Source of the DNA: Pinibacter aurantiacus
GTDB lineage: Bacteria; Bacteroidota; Bacteroidia; Chitinophagales; Chitinophagaceae
Direction of reading: 5' to 3'
NCBI RefSeq assembly: GCF_019130065.1
Contig: NZ_JAHSPG010000008.1
Location: 62,001-126,000, forward strand
Length of the DNA stretch: 64,000 nt
Below, in pieces: positions 43,829 through 51,891 of this stretch. Positions within the stretch are counted from its first letter, which is position 1. Each line of letters opens with the position of its first letter. The position numbers were made by a program, and so were the translations under genes. The notes beneath the pieces were generated by a model. It was not told the DNA's origin. It worked only from the letters and a program-made list of their open reading frames with translations, and searched no databases.

Positions 43829-44032
43829 TTATCTGCAAGCTGTCAGGCGATCAACAATGGACTCAAGAATGATGAATTCGCTGTCTGCCTTTTTCTCGCA
43901 GCAACTTTTCTTTCCGCCTTCTGTGCAATCGTCGGTAGTAGCCTTTTCCTTATGATTGTAGGCATAAAGGAAAACACTCGCACCAAGGATGATCAATAAA
44001 AAAGCCAGCCTGTATAATGCTGTTGCTTTCAT
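43829..44032 (-). CDS. Small membrane protein with a cysteine cluster
   Basis: The 67-residue product has one hydrophobic segment (about 8-24; LAFLLIILGASVFLYAY) then a short Cys/Lys-rich part with CTEGGKKSCCEKK (three to four Cys) and a tail (FIILESIVDRLTACR). No family is recognised, but the gene has its own terminator, a fit start and normal codon use, so it is probably real. Confidence 0.65.
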   Translation of the reverse strand: MKATALYRLAFLLIILGASVFLYAYNHKEKATTDDCTEGGKKSCCEKKADSEFIILESIVDRLTACR

Positions 44033-44110
44033 AATCGTTAAGTTTAGAAGTATGACGAAGGTACAGAAAAAAGGTTACACTTAAATTAGAGTTTTTTTAC
44101 ATGGTTAAAA

Positions 44111-44144
44111 TTTGGTGTTTCAGGCTTCAACTTCCCTATTTTTG
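44111..44144 (+). promoter_or_regulatory. Promoter of kbl
   Basis: TTTG at 44111-44114 and TATTTTTG at 44137-44144 are 22 bp apart. Transcription should start close to 44151, before the ATG at 44169. Confidence 0.65.
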
Positions 44145-44168
44145 GTGCTCCAAATTAAACATGAATCA

Positions 44169-45356
44169 ATGAATACCAAATTCGCAGAACGCATAGGCAA
44201 AGAACTGGGCGAGATAAAAGAGGCCGGTCTTTTTAAAACAGAACGTATCATTACCAGTGAACAAGGTCCTGAAATTCAGGTAAATGGAAAAACTGTATTG
44301 AATTTTTGTGCCAATAACTATCTCGGTTTGTCTGCACATCCAAAAGTAATTGAAGCGGCACATAAAGCCATCGATTCCCATGGTTATGGCATGAGCAGTG
44401 TGCGTTTTATTTGCGGTACGCAGGATATTCATAAAGAGCTTGAACAAAAAATTGCAAAATTCTTAGGTACAGAAGATACTATTTTATATGCAGCCGCTTT
44501 TGATGCAAATGGTGGTGTGTTTGAACCACTTTTCAGCGACCAGGATGCGATCATCAGCGATGAATTGAACCATGCTTCCATCATCGACGGCGTGCGTCTT
44601 TGTAAAGCTCAACGCTACAGGTACAAGCACAACAATATGGACGATTTGGAGGAGAAACTAAAAGAAACGCAGAACCTCCGCAGTCGTATCATCGTTACCG
44701 ATGGTTCCTTCAGCATGGACGGTACAATAGCACAGCTTGATAAAATTTGCGATCTGGCAGATAAATATGACGCGATCGTAATGATCGACGAATGCCACTC
44801 TTCAGGCTTTTTGGGCAAAACCGGACGTGGTACGCACGAGTACAGAAATGTGATGGGAAGAATAGACATCATCACCGGTACTTTAGGTAAGGCGCTTGGC
44901 GGTGCCAGCGGCGGCTTTACCAGCGGAAAAAAAGAAGTGATCGAAATGCTTCGTCAGCGCAGCCGTCCTTACTTGTTTTCCAATACGGTTGCGCCTTCTA
45001 TTGTTGGTGCTTCCATCGCAGTATTGGATCTGTTGACAGAAACAACAGAACTCCGCGATAAACTGGAATTCAACACAAAATATTTCCGTTCGAAAATGAC
45101 GGAAGCAGGATTTGATATCAAACCCGGCGATCACCCGATCGTTCCGATCATGTTGTACGACGCAGTAATTGCACAACAATTTGCAGCAAAATTGCTGGAA
45201 GAAGATATTTATGTAATTGGGTTCTTCTTCCCTGTGGTAGCAAAAGGGCAGGCGCGCATTCGTGTACAGTTAAGCGCTGCGCACGAGCAAAAACATTTGG
45301 ATAAAGCGATTGCCGGTTTTACAAAAGTGGGCAAGGAGTTGGGAGTACTGAAATAA
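44169..45356 (+). CDS. kbl: Glycine C-acetyltransferase (2-amino-3-ketobutyrate CoA ligase)
   Basis: PLP enzyme interconverting 2-amino-3-oxobutanoate + CoA and glycine + acetyl-CoA in threonine degradation. The 395-residue protein has SSVRFICGTQDIHKELEQ, SIIDGVRL, the DECHSSGFLGKTGRGTHE region, the PLP lysine in ITGTLGKALGGASGGF, and RPYLFSNTVAPSIVGA. These are the kbl rather than bioF forms of the alpha-oxoamine synthase family. The open frame begins at 44112, but MNTKFAERIG at 44169 agrees with the family and with the promoter at 44137. No tdh lies nearby. Its stop is within an AATAACTG arm. Confidence 0.92.
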   Translation: MNTKFAERIGKELGEIKEAGLFKTERIITSEQGPEIQVNGKTVLNFCANNYLGLSAHPKVIEAAHKAIDSHGYGMSSVRFICGTQDIHKELEQKIAKFLGTEDTILYAAAFDANGGVFEPLFSDQDAIISDELNHASIIDGVRLCKAQRYRYKHNNMDDLEEKLKETQNLRSRIIVTDGSFSMDGTIAQLDKICDLADKYDAIVMIDECHSSGFLGKTGRGTHEYRNVMGRIDIITGTLGKALGGASGGFTSGKKEVIEMLRQRSRPYLFSNTVAPSIVGASIAVLDLLTETTELRDKLEFNTKYFRSKMTEAGFDIKPGDHPIVPIMLYDAVIAQQFAAKLLEEDIYVIGFFFPVVAKGQARIRVQLSAAHEQKHLDKAIAGFTKVGKELGVLK

Positions 45357-45384
45357 TTGAATAACTGAGTAACTGAATAACTGA
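45355..45384 (+). repeat. AATAACTG-family single arm at the kbl stop
   Basis: Three octamers begin in the kbl stop codon and run to the terminator stem. Confidence 0.8.
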
Positions 45385-45415
45385 AACGTCCCGAAATTTT
45401 CGGGACGTTTTTTTT
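45384..45415 (+). terminator. Terminator of kbl
   Basis: AAACGTCCCGAAA pairs with TTTCGGGACGTTT, and eight T follow. Confidence 0.9.
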
Positions 45416-45448
45416 GCCACAGAGAACACAGAATTGTCGAACGCTGTA

Positions 45449-45560
45449 GAGATGCGTTGAACGCGTCTCCTCTTGCACCCAAACGTTGCTACACAAAAAA
45501 TCTGCTGCCATTTAGGTACAGCATACCTGATAAAAAAAGAGACGCGTTCAACGCGTCTCT
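45449..45560. repeat. Pair of GAGACGCGTTCAACGCGTCTC palindromes
   Basis: Perfect or near-perfect palindromes with GCGTTGAACGCGTC at 45449-45470 and 45538-45560 lie about 68 bp apart in inverted order. Confidence 0.8.
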
Positions 45561-45562
45561 AT

Positions 45563-45590
45563 AGTTATTCAATTATTCAGTTATTCGGTC
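45563..45590 (-). repeat. AATAACTG-family arm at the ridA stop
   Basis: Three octamer units, read on the minus strand, begin one base after the stop of ridA. Confidence 0.8.
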
Positions 45591-45591
45591 A

Positions 45592-45972
45592 TTATAAAGC
45601 TGCGATCATGCTGATCTCTACGTTCACGCCTTTAGGCAAACCTTTCACAGCAACTGTTTCACGTGCAGGAAAATCTTTTTCAAAATATTTGCCGTACACT
45701 TCATTTACCTGTGCAAACAAATTCATGTCGCTTAAATAGATGTTTGTTTTCACAATGCTTGCAAATGTGGTCCCGGCTTCAGTTAGAATGGCCTTCAAAT
45801 TTTCCATAACCTGTGTAGCTTCACCCTGGATGTCTGTTGCTTCAACATTTCCGGTCGCCGGGTTAATAGGAATTTGTCCTGAAATAAATAACATATTACC
45901 AGCTTGTACAGCCTGGCTGTATGGCCCAATAGGTGCCGGTGCTTTATCCGTAACGATGATTTTCTTGCTCAT
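45592..45972 (-). CDS. ridA: RidA family imine/enamine deaminase
   Basis: The 126-residue cytosolic protein removes reactive enamines or imines made by PLP enzymes, freeing ammonia. Motifs: APAPIGPYSQAV at the N-terminus, LFISGQIPINPATG, VKTNIYLSDMNLFAQVNEVY, and the substrate-binding Arg in FPARETVAVKGLPKG. Strength of the family match is high. It stands convergent to kbl. Confidence 0.94.
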   Translation of the reverse strand: MSKKIIVTDKAPAPIGPYSQAVQAGNMLFISGQIPINPATGNVEATDIQGEATQVMENLKAILTEAGTTFASIVKTNIYLSDMNLFAQVNEVYGKYFEKDFPARETVAVKGLPKGVNVEISMIAAL

Positions 45973-46004
45973 TGATTGATTATTTGGGAGTGTGAAAATA
46001 AGAA

Positions 46005-46091
46005 AGAACGCAGATTTTCAAGATTTTCATGATTCGTTATGATGAAAATTTATCTGCTTAAATCATGACAATCATGAAAATCAGTGTTCCC
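46005..46091. repeat. AACGCAG-family inverted repeat (inner type only)
   Basis: AACGCAGATTTTCAAGATT and its inverted mate (ending CATGAAAATCAGTGTTCC) lie before the ridA start, seven bases from the dapB stop. No heptamer outer arm. Confidence 0.75.
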
Positions 46092-46097
46092 TTCTCT

Positions 46098-46865
46098 CTA
46101 GTAGACCGGAATATTTCTTCTGAACAAATCTGTAATATAATTTTCCATGTTGTACAATCCTGCGGCTTGCTCAATCAGCCATTTTGCGGCAAAGATGGCG
46201 CCCTGCCCAAACGCAGCGCGGCTAATACTTTCGTGAATGATACGGATTGTTTGGTTAGGTAAACCAAAGATCACTTCATGTTTGCCAACAATGCTGCCTA
46301 CACGAATGGAATTGATATGCTTTTCTTTTTCGAGTCCAAGTGTTTCGGCGATTTTCAATGCAGTGCCGGATGTTTCATTTTTTTTGCGAAAATGTTCTTC
46401 AACAATTTCAATATCCGCATGTGGTGCAATCTTTTGTAGCACTTGTGAAGCGATCAATAAAAAATTTACGCCTAGTGTGATATTTGGAGAATGCAACGTT
46501 GCCGTTTTGTTTTTTAATTTTTCCAGCAGTGCCAAATCCTTTTCTTCATACTTAGAGATTGCTGAAATGATCTTAATGCCTTGTTCAGCAGCTGCTTCGT
46601 AGTATTGAATGCCGTCGGAACTTGAAAAATCTACCAATACATCTACGGGATTTTTTCTATAGAAATCCGGACAAATGTCCTTCACAGAAAAAATTTTTCC
46701 TGCCTTGAATTCATGTCCTAGCAAGTGACTCGCATATTTGCCATGATCAGTTTCGTTTCTTCGAACGACCCAAACCAACTCAAAATGCGCATCGTTTAGA
46801 AATTCACCAGCTACTTGTTTTCCGGTTTTGCCAAAGCCAAATAGTCCGATTCTAATTTTGGTCAT
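46098..46865 (-). CDS. dapB: 4-hydroxy-tetrahydrodipicolinate reductase
   Basis: Reduces the dipicolinate intermediate with NAD(P)H in the diaminopimelate/lysine pathway needed for peptidoglycan. The 255-residue protein has the dinucleotide loop GLFGFGKTGKQVAG (about 7-20), VDVLVDFSSSDGIQYYEAA, and NITLGVNFLLIASQVL. The usual EAHHRHKVDAPSGTA motif is altered to EEHFRKKNETSGTA: the catalytic His and Lys are kept, the second His, the Asp and the Ala-Pro are changed, and one residue is lost. Likely still a reductase, perhaps with altered substrate contact. Confidence 0.85.
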   Translation of the reverse strand: MTKIRIGLFGFGKTGKQVAGEFLNDAHFELVWVVRRNETDHGKYASHLLGHEFKAGKIFSVKDICPDFYRKNPVDVLVDFSSSDGIQYYEAAAEQGIKIISAISKYEEKDLALLEKLKNKTATLHSPNITLGVNFLLIASQVLQKIAPHADIEIVEEHFRKKNETSGTALKIAETLGLEKEKHINSIRVGSIVGKHEVIFGLPNQTIRIIHESISRAAFGQGAIFAAKWLIEQAAGLYNMENYITDLFRRNIPVY

Positions 46866-47054
46866 GAGTTTGTTTTTTAAAGGTTAGAAAATTAGACCAC
46901 ACGGCAGGGCTGCAACTACTCAGTTGCGAAAGGGGAGACTTGCAATATAACACCCATTTTTAAGAAAGGTAAAAGCTTGTTGGGTATATATTTAATAAAA
47001 ACTAATTGTTATATTTAAATACACTCAATTCGCAAACTTTAAAGCATTGAAACA

Positions 47055-47573
47055 ATGGGAAAAAAGATTCTTTCGGCAGGCATATATTTTTCTTTGTTAA
47101 TGATTGCCTTGCTGTTTCATAACAATAACTTAATAGCGCAAAAGTCAAAACAGGAAAAAAAACAAGCGGCTATTAAAGCACTCATCGACTCGCAGAATTA
47201 TGTTTTCAAGGCGCAGTCTGCAATGCCAATGTCAGGCGCCACACGTCAACTTAATTATGATTACGACCTAAAAGTGAGTAAGGATACCATTAATTCTTAC
47301 CTGCCATATTATGGCCGCGCATATACAGCACCGATGGATCCAACGCAAGGCGGCATACATTTTATTTCGAAAGATTTTGAATACACCGTAACGCCGGGCA
47401 AAAAGCAAGGTTGGGATATTGTAATCAAACCAAAAGATGTGCAAGACGTGCAGATGATGAGCTTAAGCGTGTCGTCAGACGGCTATGCGACGCTACAGGT
47501 TACCAGCACCAGCAAACAGCCTATTTCGTTTAATGGAATCATAGTGGAGAGGAAAACAAAGAAGAAGAAATAG
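47055..47573 (+). CDS. DUF4251 protein, exported
   Basis: The 172-residue product has a signal peptide (about 1-29, cut near LIAQK). Residues 38-170 are the DUF4251 domain of Bacteroidota (ALIDSQNYVFKAQSAMPM, YLPYYGRAYTAPMDP, GGIHFISKDFEYTV, WDIVIKP and a terminal FNGIIVERK). Function is unknown; the fold appears to be a beta-barrel such as a fatty-acid-binding-type envelope protein. Its stop codon is followed at once by a (TTGAGAA)n repeat. Confidence 0.85.
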   Translation: MGKKILSAGIYFSLLMIALLFHNNNLIAQKSKQEKKQAAIKALIDSQNYVFKAQSAMPMSGATRQLNYDYDLKVSKDTINSYLPYYGRAYTAPMDPTQGGIHFISKDFEYTVTPGKKQGWDIVIKPKDVQDVQMMSLSVSSDGYATLQVTSTSKQPISFNGIIVERKTKKKK

Positions 47574-47725
47574 TTGAGAATTGAGAATTGAGAATTGAGA
47601 ATTGAGAATTGAGAATTGAGAATTGAGAATTGACATAAGTGTAAACGTTGAAGATACGACGTTTACACTTAAACATCCAGTGCTTGATTACAACGAACTC
47701 TCAACTCTCCATTCTCAACTCTCCT
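47574..47725. repeat. Inverted (TTGAGAA) heptamer element with a central hairpin
   Basis: About eight left-arm heptamers run from 47574 to 47632, the central stem AAGTGTAAACGT with its mate ends at 47670, and a short right arm of CTCAACTCTCCATTCTCAAC is at 47698-47725. Both arms begin at the stop codons of the flanking convergent genes. Confidence 0.92.
47637..47670. terminator. Probable bidirectional hairpin between convergent genes
   Basis: AAGTGTAAACGT pairs perfectly with ACGTTTACACTT around a ten-base loop. No long T-run follows in either direction. Confidence 0.5.
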
Positions 47726-48269
47726 AGTCTTCCTTCGCTCCCTTTTCTCCAACAAACCATTGCTCCTTGTTCTTAAAAAGAACATTGAATGTAGTGAGGG
47801 AGCCGTAGATGCGTGTGATATATTGCTGCAGATTCACTTTGTCTTCATCACTTAAAGTCTTGTGACTATTGATCTGTTGCTCCATTACGCGGACCCTGTC
47901 GCGCAGCATTACTATTTTATGAAAGAAAGCCTCAATGGAAATTTCTTTAGGTTTTAATGAAGTGTCTTTTGGTTGAAGAACCATTGTGCCTCCCGTCCAT
48001 CTGTCGCCCAAAGGAACTGGCTCTGTAACGTCGCCCCACAAACGAAGAATTTTCAACAACGACTTTTCCATTTCGGAAGTGGTTTCTACCTCAGTTGTTA
48101 CATTTTCCGGAAGGATCTCATCCAAATGACTATCGGTTTTATCAATCTCTTTAATGCCGTGATGAATAAATGATATTATGTAGACGGCATATTTTACACC
48201 AACAATTACACCGGGTCCATATTGTGTATGTTGTAAACGCGTACCGATACCAAGAGTTAGTTGATCCAT
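47724..48269 (-). CDS. CarD/Tudor-like N-terminal domain protein
   Basis: The 181-residue cytoplasmic protein begins GIGTRLQHTQYGPGVIVGVK and YAVYIISFIHHGIKEID, a small SH3-like barrel as in CarD, UvrD C-terminal and RapA Tudor-like domains, which bind RNA polymerase. The remaining region (about 60-181) is helical (EKSLLKILRLWGDVTEP, VMLRDRVRVMEQQINSHK). Function unknown, though transcription or repair is suggested. It is 10 bp from the gene at 48280 upstream, so the two are likely cotranscribed. Confidence 0.7.
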   Translation of the reverse strand: MDQLTLGIGTRLQHTQYGPGVIVGVKYAVYIISFIHHGIKEIDKTDSHLDEILPENVTTEVETTSEMEKSLLKILRLWGDVTEPVPLGDRWTGGTMVLQPKDTSLKPKEISIEAFFHKIVMLRDRVRVMEQQINSHKTLSDEDKVNLQQYITRIYGSLTTFNVLFKNKEQWFVGEKGAKED

Positions 48270-48279
48270 GTTGCGGTTT

Positions 48280-49062
48280 TTAATTATCGTAATCCTGATC
48301 GTAATAATCGTACATATAATCCTCTTTACGCAAAAGGTTATTATGTCGAACGCCTGCTTTGTATTCCTCGCCGGCTTTTTTTATGTAGTCATAAAAATCA
48401 TAATCGCTTGTAGAAGCCGTGAACAAATAGCTTGGCCTGAAAACGATCATAAACGTATCCAGTGCCGTGCTATCGAGTTTTGTAAGCCTGCGAATGACCC
48501 CTCTTGAAAAACGGTGGTCGATAAATTTTTCATGCTCCTCCCAAATCAGCCTTTTCTGGAAAAGTTTCATGCGGCGGTTCTTTTGTACGTTGAACATACC
48601 GATGATCTGGTCGAGGTCGAGGCCAACACCCAGCGCACCTGTATTGGGTGCCGTTATACTAAGACCGGGCTTTTTATAATTAAAAACCTTCGCGTAGTCG
48701 ATCCTGTTTTGTATGGAATCCATTCGGTAATTGCGTGGCAAAACTCTTATCTCTTTTAAATAAGCAACAGGAATACGGATGGCCACATTAAAAGCGTTGG
48801 GATCTGCAATGGCATTCACGGCAAATTTTGCCGTTGGTTTATTTAAATAAGAAAAGTAAATGGAATCAGTTTCTGGCAGGGTAATGGAGTATTTTCCGGA
48901 CGAGTCGGTAGTAGTACCGCGCCCTGATTTTGACAATACACTCACTCCCGGAATGGGAAACGTATTGGTCTCATCCATTATCGTTCCCTTGATGGTGGCG
49001 TATTGCGCATTAGCTGCAATGGTGCAAAAACAAACAACGATTAGTAGTAAATATCTGATCAG
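48280..49062 (-). CDS. Exported carboxypeptidase-D regulatory-like domain protein, start codon uncertain
   Basis: The 260-residue product should be an envelope protein. The frame continues upstream of the first ATG (48978) into a convincing signal peptide, IRYLLLIVVCFCTIAANAQ, that no ATG, GTG or TTG precedes. The most likely starts are CTG at 49062 or an ATA at 49077 (ATA AAA GCA). After the leader, about 20-100 is a carboxypeptidase-regulatory-like beta-sandwich (YATIKGTIMDE, SGRGTTTDSSGKYSITLP), then 100-260 with no known family (FRPSYLFTASTSDY). Its 3' end is 10 bp from the CarD-like gene. The lost start may mean low expression or a recent pseudogene. Confidence 0.65.
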   Translation of the reverse strand: MIRYLLLIVVCFCTIAANAQYATIKGTIMDETNTFPIPGVSVLSKSGRGTTTDSSGKYSITLPETDSIYFSYLNKPTAKFAVNAIADPNAFNVAIRIPVAYLKEIRVLPRNYRMDSIQNRIDYAKVFNYKKPGLSITAPNTGALGVGLDLDQIIGMFNVQKNRRMKLFQKRLIWEEHEKFIDHRFSRGVIRRLTKLDSTALDTFMIVFRPSYLFTASTSDYDFYDYIKKAGEEYKAGVRHNNLLRKEDYMYDYYDQDYDN

Positions 49063-49128
49063 ATAAAATGCTTTTATTAAGTGTGATATTACATCGAAAA
49101 AATTTTATTCGATCAATAAAATTTCATT

Positions 49129-49704
49129 TTAACTTTTTAATTGTAAGATAACCTCTTCTGCCACTCTTGGAAAGTGTGCATGCTCCAATGCGTGAATTTT
49201 TTGAGCCAGTGTTTCCGGCGTATCATCAGGTGTTATTTCACAGGTAGCCTGGAAAATAGTAGAGCCGTGATCGTATTGCTCATCGACATAGTGAATGGTT
49301 ATACCGCTTTCTTTTTCTGCCGCTTCGATTACTGCTGCATGCACAAATTGGCCGTACATACCTTTACCACCATATTTTGGTAAAAGAGCAGGATGTATAT
49401 TAATAATGTGTCCGCGGAATGCTTCCACCAGGCCGCCGGGTATTTTCCAAAGAAATCCGGCAAGTATTATAAAGGAAATGTCATGAGCTTTTAATGCATG
49501 AACATAGTTGTCTCCCCTAAAGAATTGTTCCTTTTCAATAAGTAATGTTGGGATGTTTTCTTTCTCGGCAATCTGCAAAACGCCAGCACCGGGTTTATTG
49601 CAAACAATGAGACTGATCTTTACGGAAGAATGTTCTCTGAAGTGGTCAATTATCTTTTGTGCATTAGAACCAGCTCCGGAAGCAAAAATGGCTACTTTGA
49701 TCAT
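49129..49704 (-). CDS. purN: Phosphoribosylglycinamide formyltransferase
   Basis: Adds the formyl group from 10-formyl-THF to GAR in purine synthesis. The 191-residue enzyme has IFASGAGSNAQKII near the N-terminus, the catalytic set (Asn-Ile-His-Pro-Ala-Leu-Leu-Pro) at INIHPALLPKYGGKGMYG and HYVDEQYDHGSTIFQ with the conserved Asp. Slightly shorter than E. coli PurN but full length. The 424 bp to the ACIII promoter region hold no other gene. Confidence 0.95.
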   Translation of the reverse strand: MIKVAIFASGAGSNAQKIIDHFREHSSVKISLIVCNKPGAGVLQIAEKENIPTLLIEKEQFFRGDNYVHALKAHDISFIILAGFLWKIPGGLVEAFRGHIINIHPALLPKYGGKGMYGQFVHAAVIEAAEKESGITIHYVDEQYDHGSTIFQATCEITPDDTPETLAQKIHALEHAHFPRVAEEVILQLKS

Positions 49705-50453
49705 GTGATGGTGTGACGTTTTTTATTCGAGAAGCAAAAATAGGCCGTTTGATCACATTTGCCGAAGCAACTTTTTTGGACGACAATCTTCTAGAAATCG
49801 ATCAAATAAATGAAACTGCAGAGGTGTTATCATTTTCAATGGTATTGGGGCGCAACTTCCTTCAACCTTAAAAAATATGATGTGTCAACAAAGAAAATTC
49901 CCTTACCCCATTCTTTTTAAGGATGTCGATAATGTTGTTCGTTGGTTCAATAATTCATTTTTCCGCAGTGCCACTTCTCACACCGGGAAATAGCTAGTAA
50001 TCAAAAGTCAACAGTTAGTACGGCCCATTTTCTCACAATCAGGGGTTATCTGAACAGAGAGGACTCTTTCAGTTTTTTTGTTTAAAATGTTCAGTACATT
50101 AAAAATTAGAGGTTCGGTTGGGTACTGTAACGCATTAAATTTGGGTATTTTTAGAATATTACAATGTAATATTTAAAAAAATATTTTAGAAAGGGAAGAT
50201 GCATTTTCCCAGAAAGGGAAGAGAAATAGGCAATTATGGCAACGCCCCTATGAAACTTGACGGGAATCATAGAATAAGATGATTCAGATAAATCCCCTGT
50301 TATTCACATTTTTGTATATATTAAAAATAGTTCTAAAGCTATCTTAAATTTTTGTCGGTACATTATGCATTTTTCATGTTAATCCTCTGAAACGCAAGCC
50401 CAGAGCGGAAAAAAAAAATATCGGCTTGTTTGCGTTTTGTCAATTGACTGTCA
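49705..50453. other. Long intergenic region between purN and the ACIII operon
   Basis: About 750 bp with no credible ORF, AT-rich. It contains a second candidate promoter (50136-50143) and a palindrome (50155-50173), and two direct copies of AGAAAGGGAAGA (50188 and 50211). It probably holds long-range control of the respiratory operon. Confidence 0.5.
50136..50173 (+). promoter_or_regulatory. Possible distal promoter with adjacent palindrome
   Basis: TAAATTTG at 50136-50143 is an exact -7 match. AATATTACAATGTAATATT at 50155-50173 is nearly perfectly palindromic and would overlap the transcription start, as a repressor operator might. Any transcript would have a leader of about 360 bases. Confidence 0.4.
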
Positions 50454-50461
50454 TATTTTTG
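50429..50461 (+). promoter_or_regulatory. Promoter of the ACIII/oxidase operon
   Basis: TTTG at 50429-50432 and TATTTTTG at 50454-50461 (21 bp apart) lie 51 bp before the actA ATG at 50513. Confidence 0.65.
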
Positions 50462-50512
50462 CACCCGATTCCGGATATTTTTTCCACATTATCCACAGAT
50501 ATTTTGAGAAAT

Positions 50513-51796
50513 ATGAATTATCAAAGCAGAATAGCCAAGACTAGTATATTCAGTATCCTTTTGCTCCTTGTAATTTCTTTCCAGAATTTGAAGGCTCAAG
50601 ACGGTAAGGCTTTATTTCAGGCGAATTGCGCATCATGTCACGCCGTAAATAAAGTTTTGACCGGCCCGGCATTGGCAGGTATTGAAGAGCGCGTTCCAGA
50701 CAAGAAATTATTGCACGACTGGATTCGCAACAACGCGAAGGTGTTGGCTAGTGGTAACAAGTATTTTAACGACTTGAAAGCTGCTTACAACAACACTCCG
50801 ATGTCAACCTTTGAAGCCCTTTCAGATGCTGATATCGATGCGATCCTGAAATATGTAAGCACGCCGGTAAAAGAAGAGGCTAAAACTACTCCAACAGGTG
50901 GCGAAGGCGAAGAAAAAGGTTCTGACAACAGTCTCCTTTTCGGTATTCTTTCTCTGATCCTTGCAGTTATTACACTGATCTTATTGCAGGTTAACTCAAA
51001 CCTGAAAAAACTTTCCGACGATAAAGAAGGTGTTCCAGCTTACGAGCCGGTTCCATTCTACAGAAATAAAACTTACATCACTTTGTTTATGTTGGTTTTG
51101 TTTGTGATCGGTGGTTACTATATTATACAAGGTGCTATCGGCCTGGGACGTAACAAAAACTACCAGCCTGAGCAACCAATTTTCTACTCTCACAAAGTAC
51201 ACGCCGGTACCAACCAGATCAACTGTTTGTATTGCCACGGTGGTGCGCAATTGGGCAAACAGGCAAATATTCCTTCTTTGAATATTTGTATGAACTGTCA
51301 CATGGCTATCAACGAGTACAGCGATAAAAGTGAAAAACTGTACCGCGAAGACGGAACAGAGGTTAACGGAACTGCGGAAATTCAAAAACTTTACAGCTAT
51401 ACAGGTTGGGATCCTAAGCAAAGAAAATATGCAAACGAGCCAAAACCTATCGAATGGGTTCGTATCCACAACTTACCTGACCACGTATACTTCAACCACT
51501 CTCAACACGTAGTGGCTGGTAAACAAGCTTGTCAAACATGTCACGGTGAAATTCAAAAAGAAAACGAGGTTTACCAATTCGCTGACCTGAGCATGGGCTG
51601 GTGTATCAACTGTCACCGTGAAACAAAAGTTCAATTCACAAATAACAAGTTCTACAGCATATACGAGAAGTTCCACGAACAAATGAAAGATTCTATCAAA
51701 AATAAGGATGGCGAAATGGTCGCTAACCCTCATAAATTGGATAGCATCACTGTAGAAACAATCGGTGGTACAGAATGTCAAAAATGTCACTATTAA
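50513..51796 (+). CDS. actA: Alternative complex III subunit A, multiheme cytochrome c
   Basis: Electron-transferring subunit of ACIII (quinol:cytochrome c oxidoreductase). The 427-residue protein has a signal peptide (about 1-28) then a monoheme cytochrome c domain (CASCH at 39-43). Two membrane segments follow (about 142-162 and 196-216), then a pentaheme-type region with CLYCH, CMNCH, CQTCH, CINCH and CQKCH. So six heme sites are on one chain: it looks like a fusion of a monoheme cytochrome and classical pentaheme ActA. The frame is open to 50426, upstream of the promoter; MNYQSRIA at 50513 is the start. The actB gene is 95 bp on. Confidence 0.92.
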   Translation: MNYQSRIAKTSIFSILLLLVISFQNLKAQDGKALFQANCASCHAVNKVLTGPALAGIEERVPDKKLLHDWIRNNAKVLASGNKYFNDLKAAYNNTPMSTFEALSDADIDAILKYVSTPVKEEAKTTPTGGEGEEKGSDNSLLFGILSLILAVITLILLQVNSNLKKLSDDKEGVPAYEPVPFYRNKTYITLFMLVLFVIGGYYIIQGAIGLGRNKNYQPEQPIFYSHKVHAGTNQINCLYCHGGAQLGKQANIPSLNICMNCHMAINEYSDKSEKLYREDGTEVNGTAEIQKLYSYTGWDPKQRKYANEPKPIEWVRIHNLPDHVYFNHSQHVVAGKQACQTCHGEIQKENEVYQFADLSMGWCINCHRETKVQFTNNKFYSIYEKFHEQMKDSIKNKDGEMVANPHKLDSITVETIGGTECQKCHY

Positions 51797-51891
51797 TAAA
51801 TAGTGCAAGGGCTCAAAACAAATAATTAAAAGGAAATTCACTGTCTGTAATTAAAACGGCAGTAACCAATAATCTTCGATCTAATATTAGT

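Noticed and set aside
47574-47632. The tandem (TTGAGAA)n tract as a CRISPR array
   Set aside because: Seven-base units without spacers; a simple tandem repeat.
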